Source of the DNA: CAYGZL01 sp964354345
GTDB lineage: Bacteria > Chloroflexota > Anaerolineae > Anaerolineales > UBA4823
Direction of reading: 5' to 3'
Assembly (NCBI GenBank): GCA_964354345.1
Contig: CAYGZL010000170.1
Location: 1 to 64,000 of the forward strand
DNA: 64,000 nucleotides
How positions within the stretch are numbered: the stretch's first letter is position 1; each line of letters starts with the position of its first letter. The position numbers and the translations under genes are program-made. Below are positions 32,547 through 40,871 of the stretch, piece by piece. A model generated the notes under the pieces. That model worked only from the letters and a program-made list of their open reading frames with translations. It was not told the DNA's origin and ran no database searches.

Positions 32547-34553
32547 ATGCCGAAGTACTTATACGGCATAACGATATTGATTTGGTTGTTGGCAGGTGGA
32601 GTTAATCCTTTCCAACTAACAGGGGTGTCTTCACGCGTGAGTAGCCCATCAACTGGGGGGATCTTCGCAGGAAATGGTATTGAAGCCAGACTTCAAGCGC
32701 AATCTTCTGGGAGTGCAGTCTTGACACGACCCCAGATTGAAGCTTTTCCGAAGGTTGATGCATATTTGGGCGTTTGGGATGAGCAGGGTCTGTTCATTCA
32801 TGGCCTTCAGGCGATCGATGTGCGGATGCAAGAAAATGAGGTTTCGCTCAGCGTAGATGAAATCCAGGAAACCAGACCTGGAGTACAAGTGGTTGTAGCG
32901 ATTAATCCAGGTCAGACATTCAGTACGCGCACGAAACGGGGTTTGACGAGGGGGGAAGTCTTATTAGGCGTTATCCAGAAATGGGCAATCAGCCGGATTG
33001 GCTCTGATCTCGATGATTGGAGCCTGTTAGTAGCGAATGGTACCGAGGCCAGCCATCTTTCCAAACCGGATGAATGGTTATCCGCCTTGGATAAAACCGC
33101 ACTTTCCACCCAAGCCGTCTCCCCAAATCTCGAGATTCTGTCACGGGCAATCGATATCGCTGCTGATCCCACAGTTCGCTCCGGGATGTCGAAGGTGCTG
33201 ATTTTTATCACCTCGCCCATTGAACAACCCTTAAGCATTCCTGTGGATAATTTTATAGCCCGTGCTAAACAGCAAGGGGTACGGATTTTCGTGTGGATGG
33301 TGGCTTCACCAGGCGCTTTTGGGTTGCAGTCAACCAATCAAATATCTAAACTGGCAACAGAAACCAATGGTCAGTTCATTCCCTTTACGGGTGTGGATCC
33401 TTTGCCAGATCTAGAGAATTACCTGGAATCTTTGCGGAATATTTACCGATTGAAATATACCTCCCAGGTTAAGGCTGCTGGAACGCAGTCGGTTGTTGCT
33501 CAAATTAATACCCCCGCGGGAATAATCGCTGCACCCGCGCAAACATTCGACATCAATATCCAACCTCCCGAACCAATTTTTGTTTCTCCTCCATTGGAGA
33601 TCCGGCGTAAGTCATCGTTGGCATTAACTGACATTGCCGGGGCATTGACTGCCGATAGCTTCCTTCCCACCTTACAGGAGTTGCAGATTGTAATAAGTTT
33701 CCCGGACGAACGGGTGCGACCCCTGGTGCGGTCAGCCCTGTTCGTTGATGGTCAGCTTGTTGTGGAGAATAACGAACCGCCCTTCGAGCAATTTACCTGG
33801 CCTCTGGTAGGCTACACGTCAAGTGGTTCCCACGCCTTAAGGATTGAAGTGGAGGACAGCCTGGGATTGGTTGGCGCCAGTACTGATACACTTGTTCAGG
33901 TCGCCATCGAATTCCCAAAACCTGACCCTTGGGCCTGGATCTATCGCAATATACCAGTTCTTTCGGGGTTGGTCGTCGTCCTGGCTGGCGCAGTTTTAGC
34001 GCTCGTTTTGGTTCTTGGGGGGCGATTGAAGCCGCATACCGCCAGGAAAGCCAGGTCACCAAGCCGCAAATCGGATCCTGTTACTCAACCAGTGCCTGTG
34101 AAAAGTGAACCCGCAAACCGGCGTCTCCCGGGGTGGGTAAATCGGTTGCATTGGCCGCAACGGCACATTACCCCGCAGGCATATGCTTTTTTGAGCCGTC
34201 TCTCTGAGTCCGATGAGCTGGCGCTAAAAACACCGATTCCCATTACAACCGACGAGATTACCTTCGGCAGTGATCCTGGACAGGCCACTCTGGTGATTAC
34301 CGATCCCTCGGTTGAAAACTTACATGCCCGCCTGGCGCGGCAGGAAGATGGCTCTTTCCGCCTGGCGGATCAAGGGTCGGTGGCGGGCACCTGGATCAAT
34401 TACACGCCGGTCTCCCAGGAAGGCGCAACATTGGAACACGGTGACCTGCTCCATATCGGGCGAGTAGGTTTTCGCTTCACTTTGCAAAAGCCCCCTTTTG
34501 TGGAAAAGCCGGTGGCGACTCCGATTGCTCCCGACCAGGAGATCAAGGCATGA
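32547..34553 (+). CDS. Membrane protein with VWA-like exterior and cytoplasmic FHA domain
   Basis: A 668-residue protein. An N-terminal signal-type helix (YGITILIWLLAGG) leads to an extracytoplasmic region with a VWA-like fold (VQVVVAINPGQTF, then SKVLIFITSPIEQP and GVRIFVWMVASP, about residues 110-270). A beta-rich region follows, then a membrane helix about residues 468-492. The cytoplasmic tail carries an FHA domain (about 570-650): ITFGSDPGQATLVI, VENLHARLARQEDG, GTWINYTPV, HGDLLHIGRVGFRF. FHA domains bind phosphothreonine, so the protein could link an outside event to phospho-signalling. It overlaps the PP2C gene by ATGA. Domain calls are good; the role is inferred. Confidence 0.8.
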   Translation: MPKYLYGITILIWLLAGGVNPFQLTGVSSRVSSPSTGGIFAGNGIEARLQAQSSGSAVLTRPQIEAFPKVDAYLGVWDEQGLFIHGLQAIDVRMQENEVSLSVDEIQETRPGVQVVVAINPGQTFSTRTKRGLTRGEVLLGVIQKWAISRIGSDLDDWSLLVANGTEASHLSKPDEWLSALDKTALSTQAVSPNLEILSRAIDIAADPTVRSGMSKVLIFITSPIEQPLSIPVDNFIARAKQQGVRIFVWMVASPGAFGLQSTNQISKLATETNGQFIPFTGVDPLPDLENYLESLRNIYRLKYTSQVKAAGTQSVVAQINTPAGIIAAPAQTFDINIQPPEPIFVSPPLEIRRKSSLALTDIAGALTADSFLPTLQELQIVISFPDERVRPLVRSALFVDGQLVVENNEPPFEQFTWPLVGYTSSGSHALRIEVEDSLGLVGASTDTLVQVAIEFPKPDPWAWIYRNIPVLSGLVVVLAGAVLALVLVLGGRLKPHTARKARSPSRKSDPVTQPVPVKSEPANRRLPGWVNRLHWPQRHITPQAYAFLSRLSESDELALKTPIPITTDEITFGSDPGQATLVITDPSVENLHARLARQEDGSFRLADQGSVAGTWINYTPVSQEGATLEHGDLLHIGRVGFRFTLQKPPFVEKPVATPIAPDQEIKA

Positions 34554-35692
34554 TCTCGGTTAATCAGGCTCATCTCTTTGTAGCGGCGCGGAGTCATCCG
34601 GGGATGAGCGGGAAAACGAATGAGGATCGTTATTCAGTAGTCGCTTATCGCCTGCCCAGGCGTCGTTCGGTTGCGAGCGTGCTGGCCATCGTGACTGATG
34701 GGATTGGGGGACATCGCGCTGGAGAAATAGCGGCAGAGATTGCCATCGATACGATTCAAAAATCGATTTCGAAGAGTAATGCAGCCCATCCGGTCGAGGT
34801 TTTACGAGAAGCCGCAGTTCTGGCTAACCAGACGATCATTCAAACAGCCGAAGGTAGTCCACAACTGGAGGGTATGGGAACTACCTGCGCCTGTGGATGG
34901 GTGATTGGTGATCGTTTGTATACGGTTTCGGTTGGCGATTCGCGGATTTACCTGGTGCGCGGTAATACGATCCGTCAAATCTCGGTTGATCATACCTGGG
35001 TTCAAGAAGCTGTTGATAATGGCATCCTGAGCCCGGAAGAAGCTCGCTCCCACCCAAACTCGCATGTCATCCGCCGATTTCTGGGCTCGCGGAATCCTGT
35101 AGTTCCCGATATGCGTTTACGTCTTCACTCGGGTGAGACGGATGCCCAGTCAGAGGCAAACCAGGGGCTGCGATTATTCCCTGGCGACCAGGTGTTCTTG
35201 TGCAGCGATGGCCTTACAGATTTGATTTCAGAAGAAGAAATCCTGGCAACCTTGAAAAATCACCGCCAGGAACTGGCTTTGGATCAACTGATCACCCTGA
35301 CTAATCAGCGAGGTGGTCACGATAACATTACAGCGATTGCATTGGAAGTCCCGCGCTCAACGCCTACAGTTGGCCGTGAAGCGCATCTGTGGGGTAAATA
35401 TATTTGGAGCGGTCTGGCAGCGGCTGTGGTATTGATCACCGGTTTGGCGGCATTACTGGCGGGTTATTGGTATGTGAACCGTCCCCAACCAACGCCAACC
35501 TCCATCCCGGTCTTGAGCAGTGTGGCAGCGTCTGTGAATTCCGTTCTGGTCTCTCCCACTGCGACGCAGACGGTGGTCTTAGAACCTGCGTCTCTAAACT
35601 GGACCTCTCTCGCTCCCACAGCTATTGTAATCAAGACAATCCAACCTCCACCTACCTTATCGCCCTGGCCGACGAATACACGCCCACCTTAA
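34550..35692 (+). CDS. PP2C-type Ser/Thr protein phosphatase, membrane-anchored
   Basis: Metal-dependent protein phosphatase, 380 residues. All metal-site motifs are present: SGKTNEDRY (residues 20-27), TDGIGGHRAGE (49-59), VGDSRIYLVR (near 125), FLCSDGLTDL (near 222) and GGHDNITAI (near 253). A single membrane helix (about 285-307) follows, and then a Pro/Thr-rich external tail. The catalytic domain is cytoplasmic, in a position to dephosphorylate the partner recognised by the FHA domain encoded just upstream. Start overlaps the upstream stop. No kinase gene occurs in the window. Confidence 0.93.
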   Translation: MISVNQAHLFVAARSHPGMSGKTNEDRYSVVAYRLPRRRSVASVLAIVTDGIGGHRAGEIAAEIAIDTIQKSISKSNAAHPVEVLREAAVLANQTIIQTAEGSPQLEGMGTTCACGWVIGDRLYTVSVGDSRIYLVRGNTIRQISVDHTWVQEAVDNGILSPEEARSHPNSHVIRRFLGSRNPVVPDMRLRLHSGETDAQSEANQGLRLFPGDQVFLCSDGLTDLISEEEILATLKNHRQELALDQLITLTNQRGGHDNITAIALEVPRSTPTVGREAHLWGKYIWSGLAAAVVLITGLAALLAGYWYVNRPQPTPTSIPVLSSVAASVNSVLVSPTATQTVVLEPASLNWTSLAPTAIVIKTIQPPPTLSPWPTNTRPP

Positions 35693-35710
35693 CCAGCTGG
35701 AAATACATTT

Positions 35711-37897
35711 TTAGGGGATAGTTGCGTAATACACCCGATTTCCTAAGGCCAGGAAGAATAACCGTTCGACCTGGTTGATCGCAAAAGCAGTGGCTACCTG
35801 GCCTCGATAATTACTTTGGGGTAGATATTGATTTTGGAAGATCACATTTCTTAAACTAAAACGATAAATGCCCTGAGCGTCGGGTTCTAAGAAATACAAC
35901 GAAGGATCGGGCGGCGGGCTGAAAAACAGATGGCTGAAGGGATGTTCAAGCGTCATTGGACTGTTTTCATGACCGGGACGGACATCCATCAGAGGCGTAG
36001 GGCTGGTGCAGCGCGTTGGGACAGTATCACCGATCCCGGAGAAGCATAAAGTTAACCGTCCATCCTTGTGAAGCACATAAAGCTCGTTGTGGTTTATTGC
36101 CAGATCAATCGCATCACTCAAGCGAGGAGGTTTATTTTCAAAGAAAGGCTCTGGAGGCTTATCGAAAACGCCATTTAGATAGATCCAAACAGCCTCGTTG
36201 GATGTATCCAGCAGGTAAACGGTGCCCAGGTTTAGCATAATGGCTGCAATCGTTCCCAGGTTGGTATCTTTTGGATTGGTCAGTGAACCTAGCGTAGGAG
36301 CTTTTCCAGTACTGCAATATACCAGTCTGCCTGAAGCATCTACTCCAACAATATCAGCCTGGGGCTTATACTCAGCCGGCCAGGCGACCAGACCGACGAG
36401 TGGCCCAATACCTCCGGTTGCTCCAGGTCCGCATTGGTAAGAAGAATCCAATTTATATCCCTGACCGGTGGCGGTGGCCTGCAGTACATTACCACTATTA
36501 CCATCTAGTAAATAGAGGGTATTATTGCTGACCACGATTTGGGCAATCTTGAAGGACTCAGCAAGATCACCGGCAATGGCTGGTTGGTAATTTAACCGTC
36601 TCACCAGATCCAATTCATCGAGTGAATTCGTCGCTTTTGTTCGTAAGGCATCGGTCTCCGGACTCTTCTGGTAGGCTTCTGACTGGTCAATAAGCTGAAG
36701 TACTTTCTGCCAGGTTTCTCGTTGAGTGGCGGGTTCCTTTTGGTTTTCGGCTGATCGAGCAGTATCCACCGCCTGCTGATAGATTGCCTGAGCTTCAGTT
36801 GACAGCCCGCGCCGTAGGTACACGACTGAAGCGATGGTCACTACCACCACTGGCACGGCCAGGGCGATAAATGCCATCATAGAACCGGATAATTGTTGTT
36901 CTCCTTCTGGCAAAATCCGGGTAAAAAGTAACCTGAAAACACGACCAAGCCATCGCAACAGGCCAACGATCGGGCGTGTCAGGGTAGCCAGCAACCGCCA
37001 GAAGGCTCCTTGTGTAGAGGGCCTTGGGGAACCGGATTGTGTTTCTGATTGGGATGCTGCTGGTTGTCCTGCAACTGCTTTGCCAGGTTCCGGGTACCCC
37101 ATTTGTTGTGTTGTGGTGGATGATTTAGGCGCCACGCCTCTAGAGGTAGCCGCGGCTGGTCTATGGAGGGGTGTGTCGGGCTGGATGATTCCCTGGGGAG
37201 GGGCCGCACGCAGGATATGGACCTGGTTTTTTCCCGGTCTGGCCTGGATGAGACAGGCAGCCAGGTCATCTTGAGCCTGGCTGACCAGGCGCCGGCGAAT
37301 ACTTTCCGGACCCTGACCATACCATCCGTTTAGTTGACCGCTTTCCCAGGGAGAGTCAGGTTGAGCGACAAGAATAAAGGTGTCGTTGGCCTGGAGAGAA
37401 GCCTGAAAATAGCGGATGGTTGTTGTCCGGCTGACTCCAAGCCCGCTTCCGGAGATTTCAGGATCGTAGAGGTGATCAGCGCCAGAATCAGTCAGTGTAT
37501 AAAGATGGATTGGTCCCGATAAGGCGATGATAATTTGTTCGCCGCGTAAGACAATTGCTATAAACAGGCCAATCTTGCGCTGTCCGCTGGTCTGGTTGGG
37601 CAGGTTTTGGTTAAACAACATCTGGTTGTATTTTTCGATGATATAACGCAGCGTCGAAGTCACCGAGCCTGATGTCTGGTAATAACTTTTCGCTAACTCC
37701 ACCAGGATTTGGCGTTGTTGGTTATGCTGTAGGGAAGGGTCTGGCAGGGTGCGAGCATAGAAAAATAAACGATCGTTCTCCCTCCCGCGGGCTGTCCGGC
37801 GCGGTTGCTCAGCCAGGTAAAGTCCTGGCAGGTCGGGCTGCTCCTGACCTGTAGCGCGGGTTAAAGAGAGAACGTGTAAATCGAACCGATTGGTCAT
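35711..37897 (-). CDS. Degenerate PP2C-like domain with membrane helix and propeller-like exterior
   Basis: A 728-residue protein. Residues about 1-235 have the layout of a PP2C domain: RGRENDRLFF where the N-E-D motif should be, then GLFIAIVLRGEQIIIALSGP aligning with the segment that normally ends G-D-S-R, and ANDTFILVAQPDSPW in place of the C-S-D-G block. The Asp residues for metal binding are thus missing or changed. A Pro/Gln-rich linker, a membrane helix (341-360) and a helical stretch follow. The last ~300 residues contain repeated beta-type segments (NNTLYLLDGNSGN; GTVYLLDTSNEAVWIYLNG; NHNELYVLHKDGRLTLC) suggesting a beta-propeller outside the cell. I infer a pseudophosphatase sensor. 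It converges on the PP2C gene. Confidence 0.65.
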   Translation of the reverse strand: MTNRFDLHVLSLTRATGQEQPDLPGLYLAEQPRRTARGRENDRLFFYARTLPDPSLQHNQQRQILVELAKSYYQTSGSVTSTLRYIIEKYNQMLFNQNLPNQTSGQRKIGLFIAIVLRGEQIIIALSGPIHLYTLTDSGADHLYDPEISGSGLGVSRTTTIRYFQASLQANDTFILVAQPDSPWESGQLNGWYGQGPESIRRRLVSQAQDDLAACLIQARPGKNQVHILRAAPPQGIIQPDTPLHRPAAATSRGVAPKSSTTTQQMGYPEPGKAVAGQPAASQSETQSGSPRPSTQGAFWRLLATLTRPIVGLLRWLGRVFRLLFTRILPEGEQQLSGSMMAFIALAVPVVVVTIASVVYLRRGLSTEAQAIYQQAVDTARSAENQKEPATQRETWQKVLQLIDQSEAYQKSPETDALRTKATNSLDELDLVRRLNYQPAIAGDLAESFKIAQIVVSNNTLYLLDGNSGNVLQATATGQGYKLDSSYQCGPGATGGIGPLVGLVAWPAEYKPQADIVGVDASGRLVYCSTGKAPTLGSLTNPKDTNLGTIAAIMLNLGTVYLLDTSNEAVWIYLNGVFDKPPEPFFENKPPRLSDAIDLAINHNELYVLHKDGRLTLCFSGIGDTVPTRCTSPTPLMDVRPGHENSPMTLEHPFSHLFFSPPPDPSLYFLEPDAQGIYRFSLRNVIFQNQYLPQSNYRGQVATAFAINQVERLFFLALGNRVYYATIP

Positions 37898-37940
37898 AAA
37901 GGTGATTACCTGTTTTTCACAAGCGTAAACTAAATTATAC

Positions 37941-37949
37941 TGGTAAAAT
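37941..37949 (+). promoter_or_regulatory. Extended -10 box placing the start at the acyltransferase GTG
   Basis: TGGTAAAAT (37941-37949), an extended -10, seven bases before the GTG at 37957. There is no ribosome-binding site. It lies in the 59-nt divergent gap shared with the degenerate PP2C-like gene, whose own -10 (TATAAT on the minus strand, 37939-37934) almost touches it. Confidence 0.45.
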
Positions 37950-37956
37950 GCTTTGA

Positions 37957-39039
37957 GTGGATGAACATAGCAAAATTAAATGCGGGACGGTTGAACTGGG
38001 TATGCGGATCGAATTGATAAATGAACTAAATCAAGTGCAAGAACTTGCAGAAGAATGGAACGACCTGCTTGGTTGTTGTAGTGCAAGTCATGTGCCGTTT
38101 TTGCGCAATGAATATCTGGTTTCCTGGTGGAAAACCTTAGGCGGAGGTGAATGGCGCCACGGAGAGCTATGTGTTGTCACCGCGCGCCATGAAGATGACC
38201 AGCTCTTTGGTGTGGCGCCGTTATTCTTCACCGAGAACCGGGAAGGTGAACCAGCCCTTTTATTCATAGGTAGCATCGAAATTTCTGATTATCTGGATTT
38301 AATTGTCCGCCGGCAGGATTTATCCGTTTTTGTCCAGGCACTGCTCGAATATTTGGATCGAGATCTGACTTTGCCATGGACGGTGTTAGATTGGTATAAC
38401 ATTCCCGAAAACTCGCCGACTTTATCAGCTTTGCAAATTGCTACGGGGAGGCAGGGGTGGACTTATCATCAGCAGCGCTTACAACCCTGTCCGTATATTC
38501 CCTTGCCCGGTGATTGGGAGACCTACCTGTCTGGCATCGCCAAGAAACAGCGCCACGAAATCCGTCGTAAGATCCGCCGCGCCGAAGAGAACCAGGCGCC
38601 TGTCCGGTGGTATTTTGCTGAGGTTGACGAAAATCTGGATGATGAAATTCAGGCTTTCTTGGATTTAATGAGCCAGGATACCGACAAGGCGCGTTTCCTT
38701 TCTGAGCCCATGCGTAAACAAATGCGGGAGACGGTTCAACTGATGGCGCGGGAAGGCTGGCTGCAGTTGGCTTTTCTGGAGGTAGGTGGTAAAAAGGTCG
38801 CGGCGTATTTGAATTTCGATTACAACGGTCATATCTGGGTGTATAACTCCGGTCTGGATTTCAACTATCGGGAACTCTCACCCGGTTGGGTGTTGCTCGG
38901 TTATCTTCTGCAGTGGGCGAATGCCAACCAGCGCGCTGCGTTTGATTTCATGCGCGGTGACGAAGATTATAAATACCGCTTCGGGGCGATCACGCGCTAC
39001 ATTGCCCGGGCAGTTGTCCGGCGAACCTTGCCAGGATAA
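37957..39039 (+). CDS. FemAB/CelD-type acyltransferase (GNAT fold)
   Basis: A 360-residue protein of the Acetyltransf_6 (BioF2/CelD) type. Typical elements: an N-terminal EEWNDLLGCC and FLRNEYLVSWW block, the basic helix GIAKKQRHEIRRKIRRAEEN near residue 190, and the C-terminal acyl-CoA-type fold with KVAAYLNFDYNGHIWVYNSG and FDFMRGDEDYKYRFG. It probably transfers an acyl or aminoacyl group to a cell-envelope or polysaccharide substrate; the substrate is unknown. The start is uncertain: the GTG at 37957 fits the promoter spacing, while an ATG at 38005 fits the conserved region; neither has a good ribosome-binding site. Confidence 0.8.
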   Translation: MDEHSKIKCGTVELGMRIELINELNQVQELAEEWNDLLGCCSASHVPFLRNEYLVSWWKTLGGGEWRHGELCVVTARHEDDQLFGVAPLFFTENREGEPALLFIGSIEISDYLDLIVRRQDLSVFVQALLEYLDRDLTLPWTVLDWYNIPENSPTLSALQIATGRQGWTYHQQRLQPCPYIPLPGDWETYLSGIAKKQRHEIRRKIRRAEENQAPVRWYFAEVDENLDDEIQAFLDLMSQDTDKARFLSEPMRKQMRETVQLMAREGWLQLAFLEVGGKKVAAYLNFDYNGHIWVYNSGLDFNYRELSPGWVLLGYLLQWANANQRAAFDFMRGDEDYKYRFGAITRYIARAVVRRTLPG

Positions 39040-39071
39040 TTCACCGGTTTTTTTAAACCTGGGGTAGGGGC

Positions 39072-40187
39072 CTAGGAGATCACCGACCGGGGAATTCCAA
39101 AACCTTCCAGGTTAACCTGCCCAGGGTGGTCTGTCCATATGCCGGCAATCGGTGTGCCACACTTTGGACAGGCGCCGAGGGCGGTGAGTGAATAGCTCCG
39201 GATCACATAACTGGTTCGCTCGATCAGGTGGGCATGGCACTGTGGGCAATAGGTGCTTTCGTATTCACCTACCCGTCCCGGAATATTTCCTGCATATACA
39301 TACTTCAAGCCAACTTCCTGGCCGATCTCAGCAGCTTTCAAGAGCGTCCTGACTGAGGTTGGCGGTGGTTCAGTCATCTTATAATCCGGATGGAAGGCGG
39401 TAACATGCCATGGAATATCTGGTGAAACGGAAGCGATGAAGCGCGCGGTGTCCAATAGCTCTTCCGTGCTATCATTAAAGCCTGTGACGACCAGGGTGAC
39501 CACTTCAACCCATAACCCGCTTTGTTGCGCCAACTGAATGCTGTCCAGGACATGCGCCAGCACACCACCCAGCTGGCGGTATTGTTTATCCTGCATGGTT
39601 TTGAGATCAATTTTATAGCCATTCAAATAGGGGCGTAGATACGCCAATACTTCGGAGGTTGCGTTACCATTCGAGATGTAGACGCACTTCATCCCGGCTT
39701 CTTTGGCCAGGCGAAAGATGCTAACCGCCCACTCCGAGGTGATCAGGGGTTCGTTGTAAGAGGATGCCACAATTTCGGCACCGCTGCGCCGTGCAAAGGC
39801 GATAATTTGCTCAGGGGTGACGCGCCGCACCAACTCAATCGCCGGATCTGATGCCGGGTCACGCAGCGCCTGGGAAGTGAAATAGTTCTGACAATAGGCA
39901 CAGTGGAAATCACAGCCCAGCATCCCGAAGGTTAGTGCCTCTGCACCCGGCAAGATATGAAAGAAAGGTTTTTTTTCGATCGGGTCCACTTGCAACGCAA
40001 CCACGTATCCCCAGGGAACCTGTAAAACGCCCTGCCGGTTGAAGCGCACCTGGCAAATTCCCCTCCGTCCAGGTCGGATCAGGCAGCGGTGCCCACAGGC
40101 GTAGCAGCGTACCTCCCCGTTTGGGAGCGGCTCATATAGCTCCCCAGGTTTGGTCAGGGCATCCAGAATATCGGCTACACTCCTCAT
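39072..40187 (-). CDS. amrS: AmrS-type radical SAM protein
   Basis: Radical SAM enzyme of 371 residues, of the AmmeMemoRadiSam 'PflA-like' family. The 4Fe-4S motif is CDFHCAYC in GMLGCDFHCAYCQNYFTSQ. The family-specific N-terminal cysteine block CYACGHRCLIRPGRRGIC precedes it, and a C-terminal zinc-ribbon-like pair is present (CPQCHAHL, CPKCGTPIAG). IEKKPFFHILPGAEALTFG is characteristic. The ATG at 40187 follows AAAGGAGAG. The Memo and AMMECR1 partners are not in the window. It is divergent from mobA. The reaction is not established for this family in detail. Confidence 0.88.
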   Translation of the reverse strand: MRSVADILDALTKPGELYEPLPNGEVRCYACGHRCLIRPGRRGICQVRFNRQGVLQVPWGYVVALQVDPIEKKPFFHILPGAEALTFGMLGCDFHCAYCQNYFTSQALRDPASDPAIELVRRVTPEQIIAFARRSGAEIVASSYNEPLITSEWAVSIFRLAKEAGMKCVYISNGNATSEVLAYLRPYLNGYKIDLKTMQDKQYRQLGGVLAHVLDSIQLAQQSGLWVEVVTLVVTGFNDSTEELLDTARFIASVSPDIPWHVTAFHPDYKMTEPPPTSVRTLLKAAEIGQEVGLKYVYAGNIPGRVGEYESTYCPQCHAHLIERTSYVIRSYSLTALGACPKCGTPIAGIWTDHPGQVNLEGFGIPRSVIS

Positions 40188-40215
40188 TGCCCACTCTCCT
40201 TTAGCGTACACCTAT

Positions 40216-40221
40216 TATAAT
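40216..40221 (+). promoter_or_regulatory. -10 box placing the start at the mobA GTG
   Basis: Consensus TATAAT with six bases before the GTG at 40228. The palindromic TATTATAATA also gives a minus-strand -10 for amrS. No good -35 and no Shine-Dalgarno sequence for mobA. Predicted leaderless transcript. Confidence 0.5.
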
Positions 40222-40227
40222 CAATAT

Positions 40228-40848
40228 GTGCTTACCACGATGGTAATTCAGGCGGGCGGTGGTTCACGCCGAATGGGGCAGGATAAAGCCTTGCTGCCTT
40301 TTCTTGGCCAGCCTTTAGTGCAGCGCATTTATCAGCGGGTAGCGGAAGTCGCTGATGAAATTCTAATCACTACCAACCAACCAGAGGCTTACCGCTTTCT
40401 CGGTCTGCGAACAGTCACCGATAGCATTCCGGGACGGGGCGCTCTGGGAGGGCTGTATAGCGCTTTGCAGGCTGCTGCTTACCCGTTGGTAATTGTCCTG
40501 GCTTGCGACATGCCGTTTGTAAATTCCCAATTGTTGGTCAGGGAAAGAGATCTGTTGCTCGAGGCGCAGGCTGATGCAGTTATTCCGCGCACCGGAAGCG
40601 GTCTGGAACCATTCCATGCGGTTTATCTCCGGGAAACCTGCCTCCCGGCTGTGTGTCAGGTTATTCAGGCAGGCCAGTGGCGCGTGGATGCCTGGTTTGA
40701 CCAGGTCAGGTTACGGTATATTGAATTAGAAGAAATCCGGGTTTATGATCCACAGTTGTTAAGCTTTTGGAATGTGAATACGCCGCACGAGTTTCAGAAG
40801 GCCGCGGCTTTAGCGAATGAATTGGAGCGCAAGCAAAGCTCTGTTTGA
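40228..40848 (+). CDS. mobA: Molybdenum cofactor guanylyltransferase
   Basis: Adds GMP to molybdopterin to make the MGD cofactor of the DMSO-reductase enzyme family, 206 residues, cytoplasmic. The nucleotidyltransferase signature VIQAGGGSRRMGQDKALLPF is near the N-terminus; IPGRGALGGLYSAL and VLACDMPFVN (metal-binding Asp) follow, and the C-terminal FWNVNTPHEFQKA matches the family ending. The GTG at 40228 is chosen because it falls exactly six bases after the -10 box; an ATG four codons later is the alternative. No molybdoenzyme is encoded in the window. Confidence 0.88.
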   Translation: MLTTMVIQAGGGSRRMGQDKALLPFLGQPLVQRIYQRVAEVADEILITTNQPEAYRFLGLRTVTDSIPGRGALGGLYSALQAAAYPLVIVLACDMPFVNSQLLVRERDLLLEAQADAVIPRTGSGLEPFHAVYLRETCLPAVCQVIQAGQWRVDAWFDQVRLRYIELEEIRVYDPQLLSFWNVNTPHEFQKAAALANELERKQSSV

Positions 40849-40871
40849 TCTAAGTCTTTGGAGGTAATCCT

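Noticed and set aside
39040..39071. Terminator between the acyltransferase and amrS genes
   Set aside because: CCGGTTTTTTTAAACCTGG can form only a weak stem of a few pairs; not distinct enough to list.
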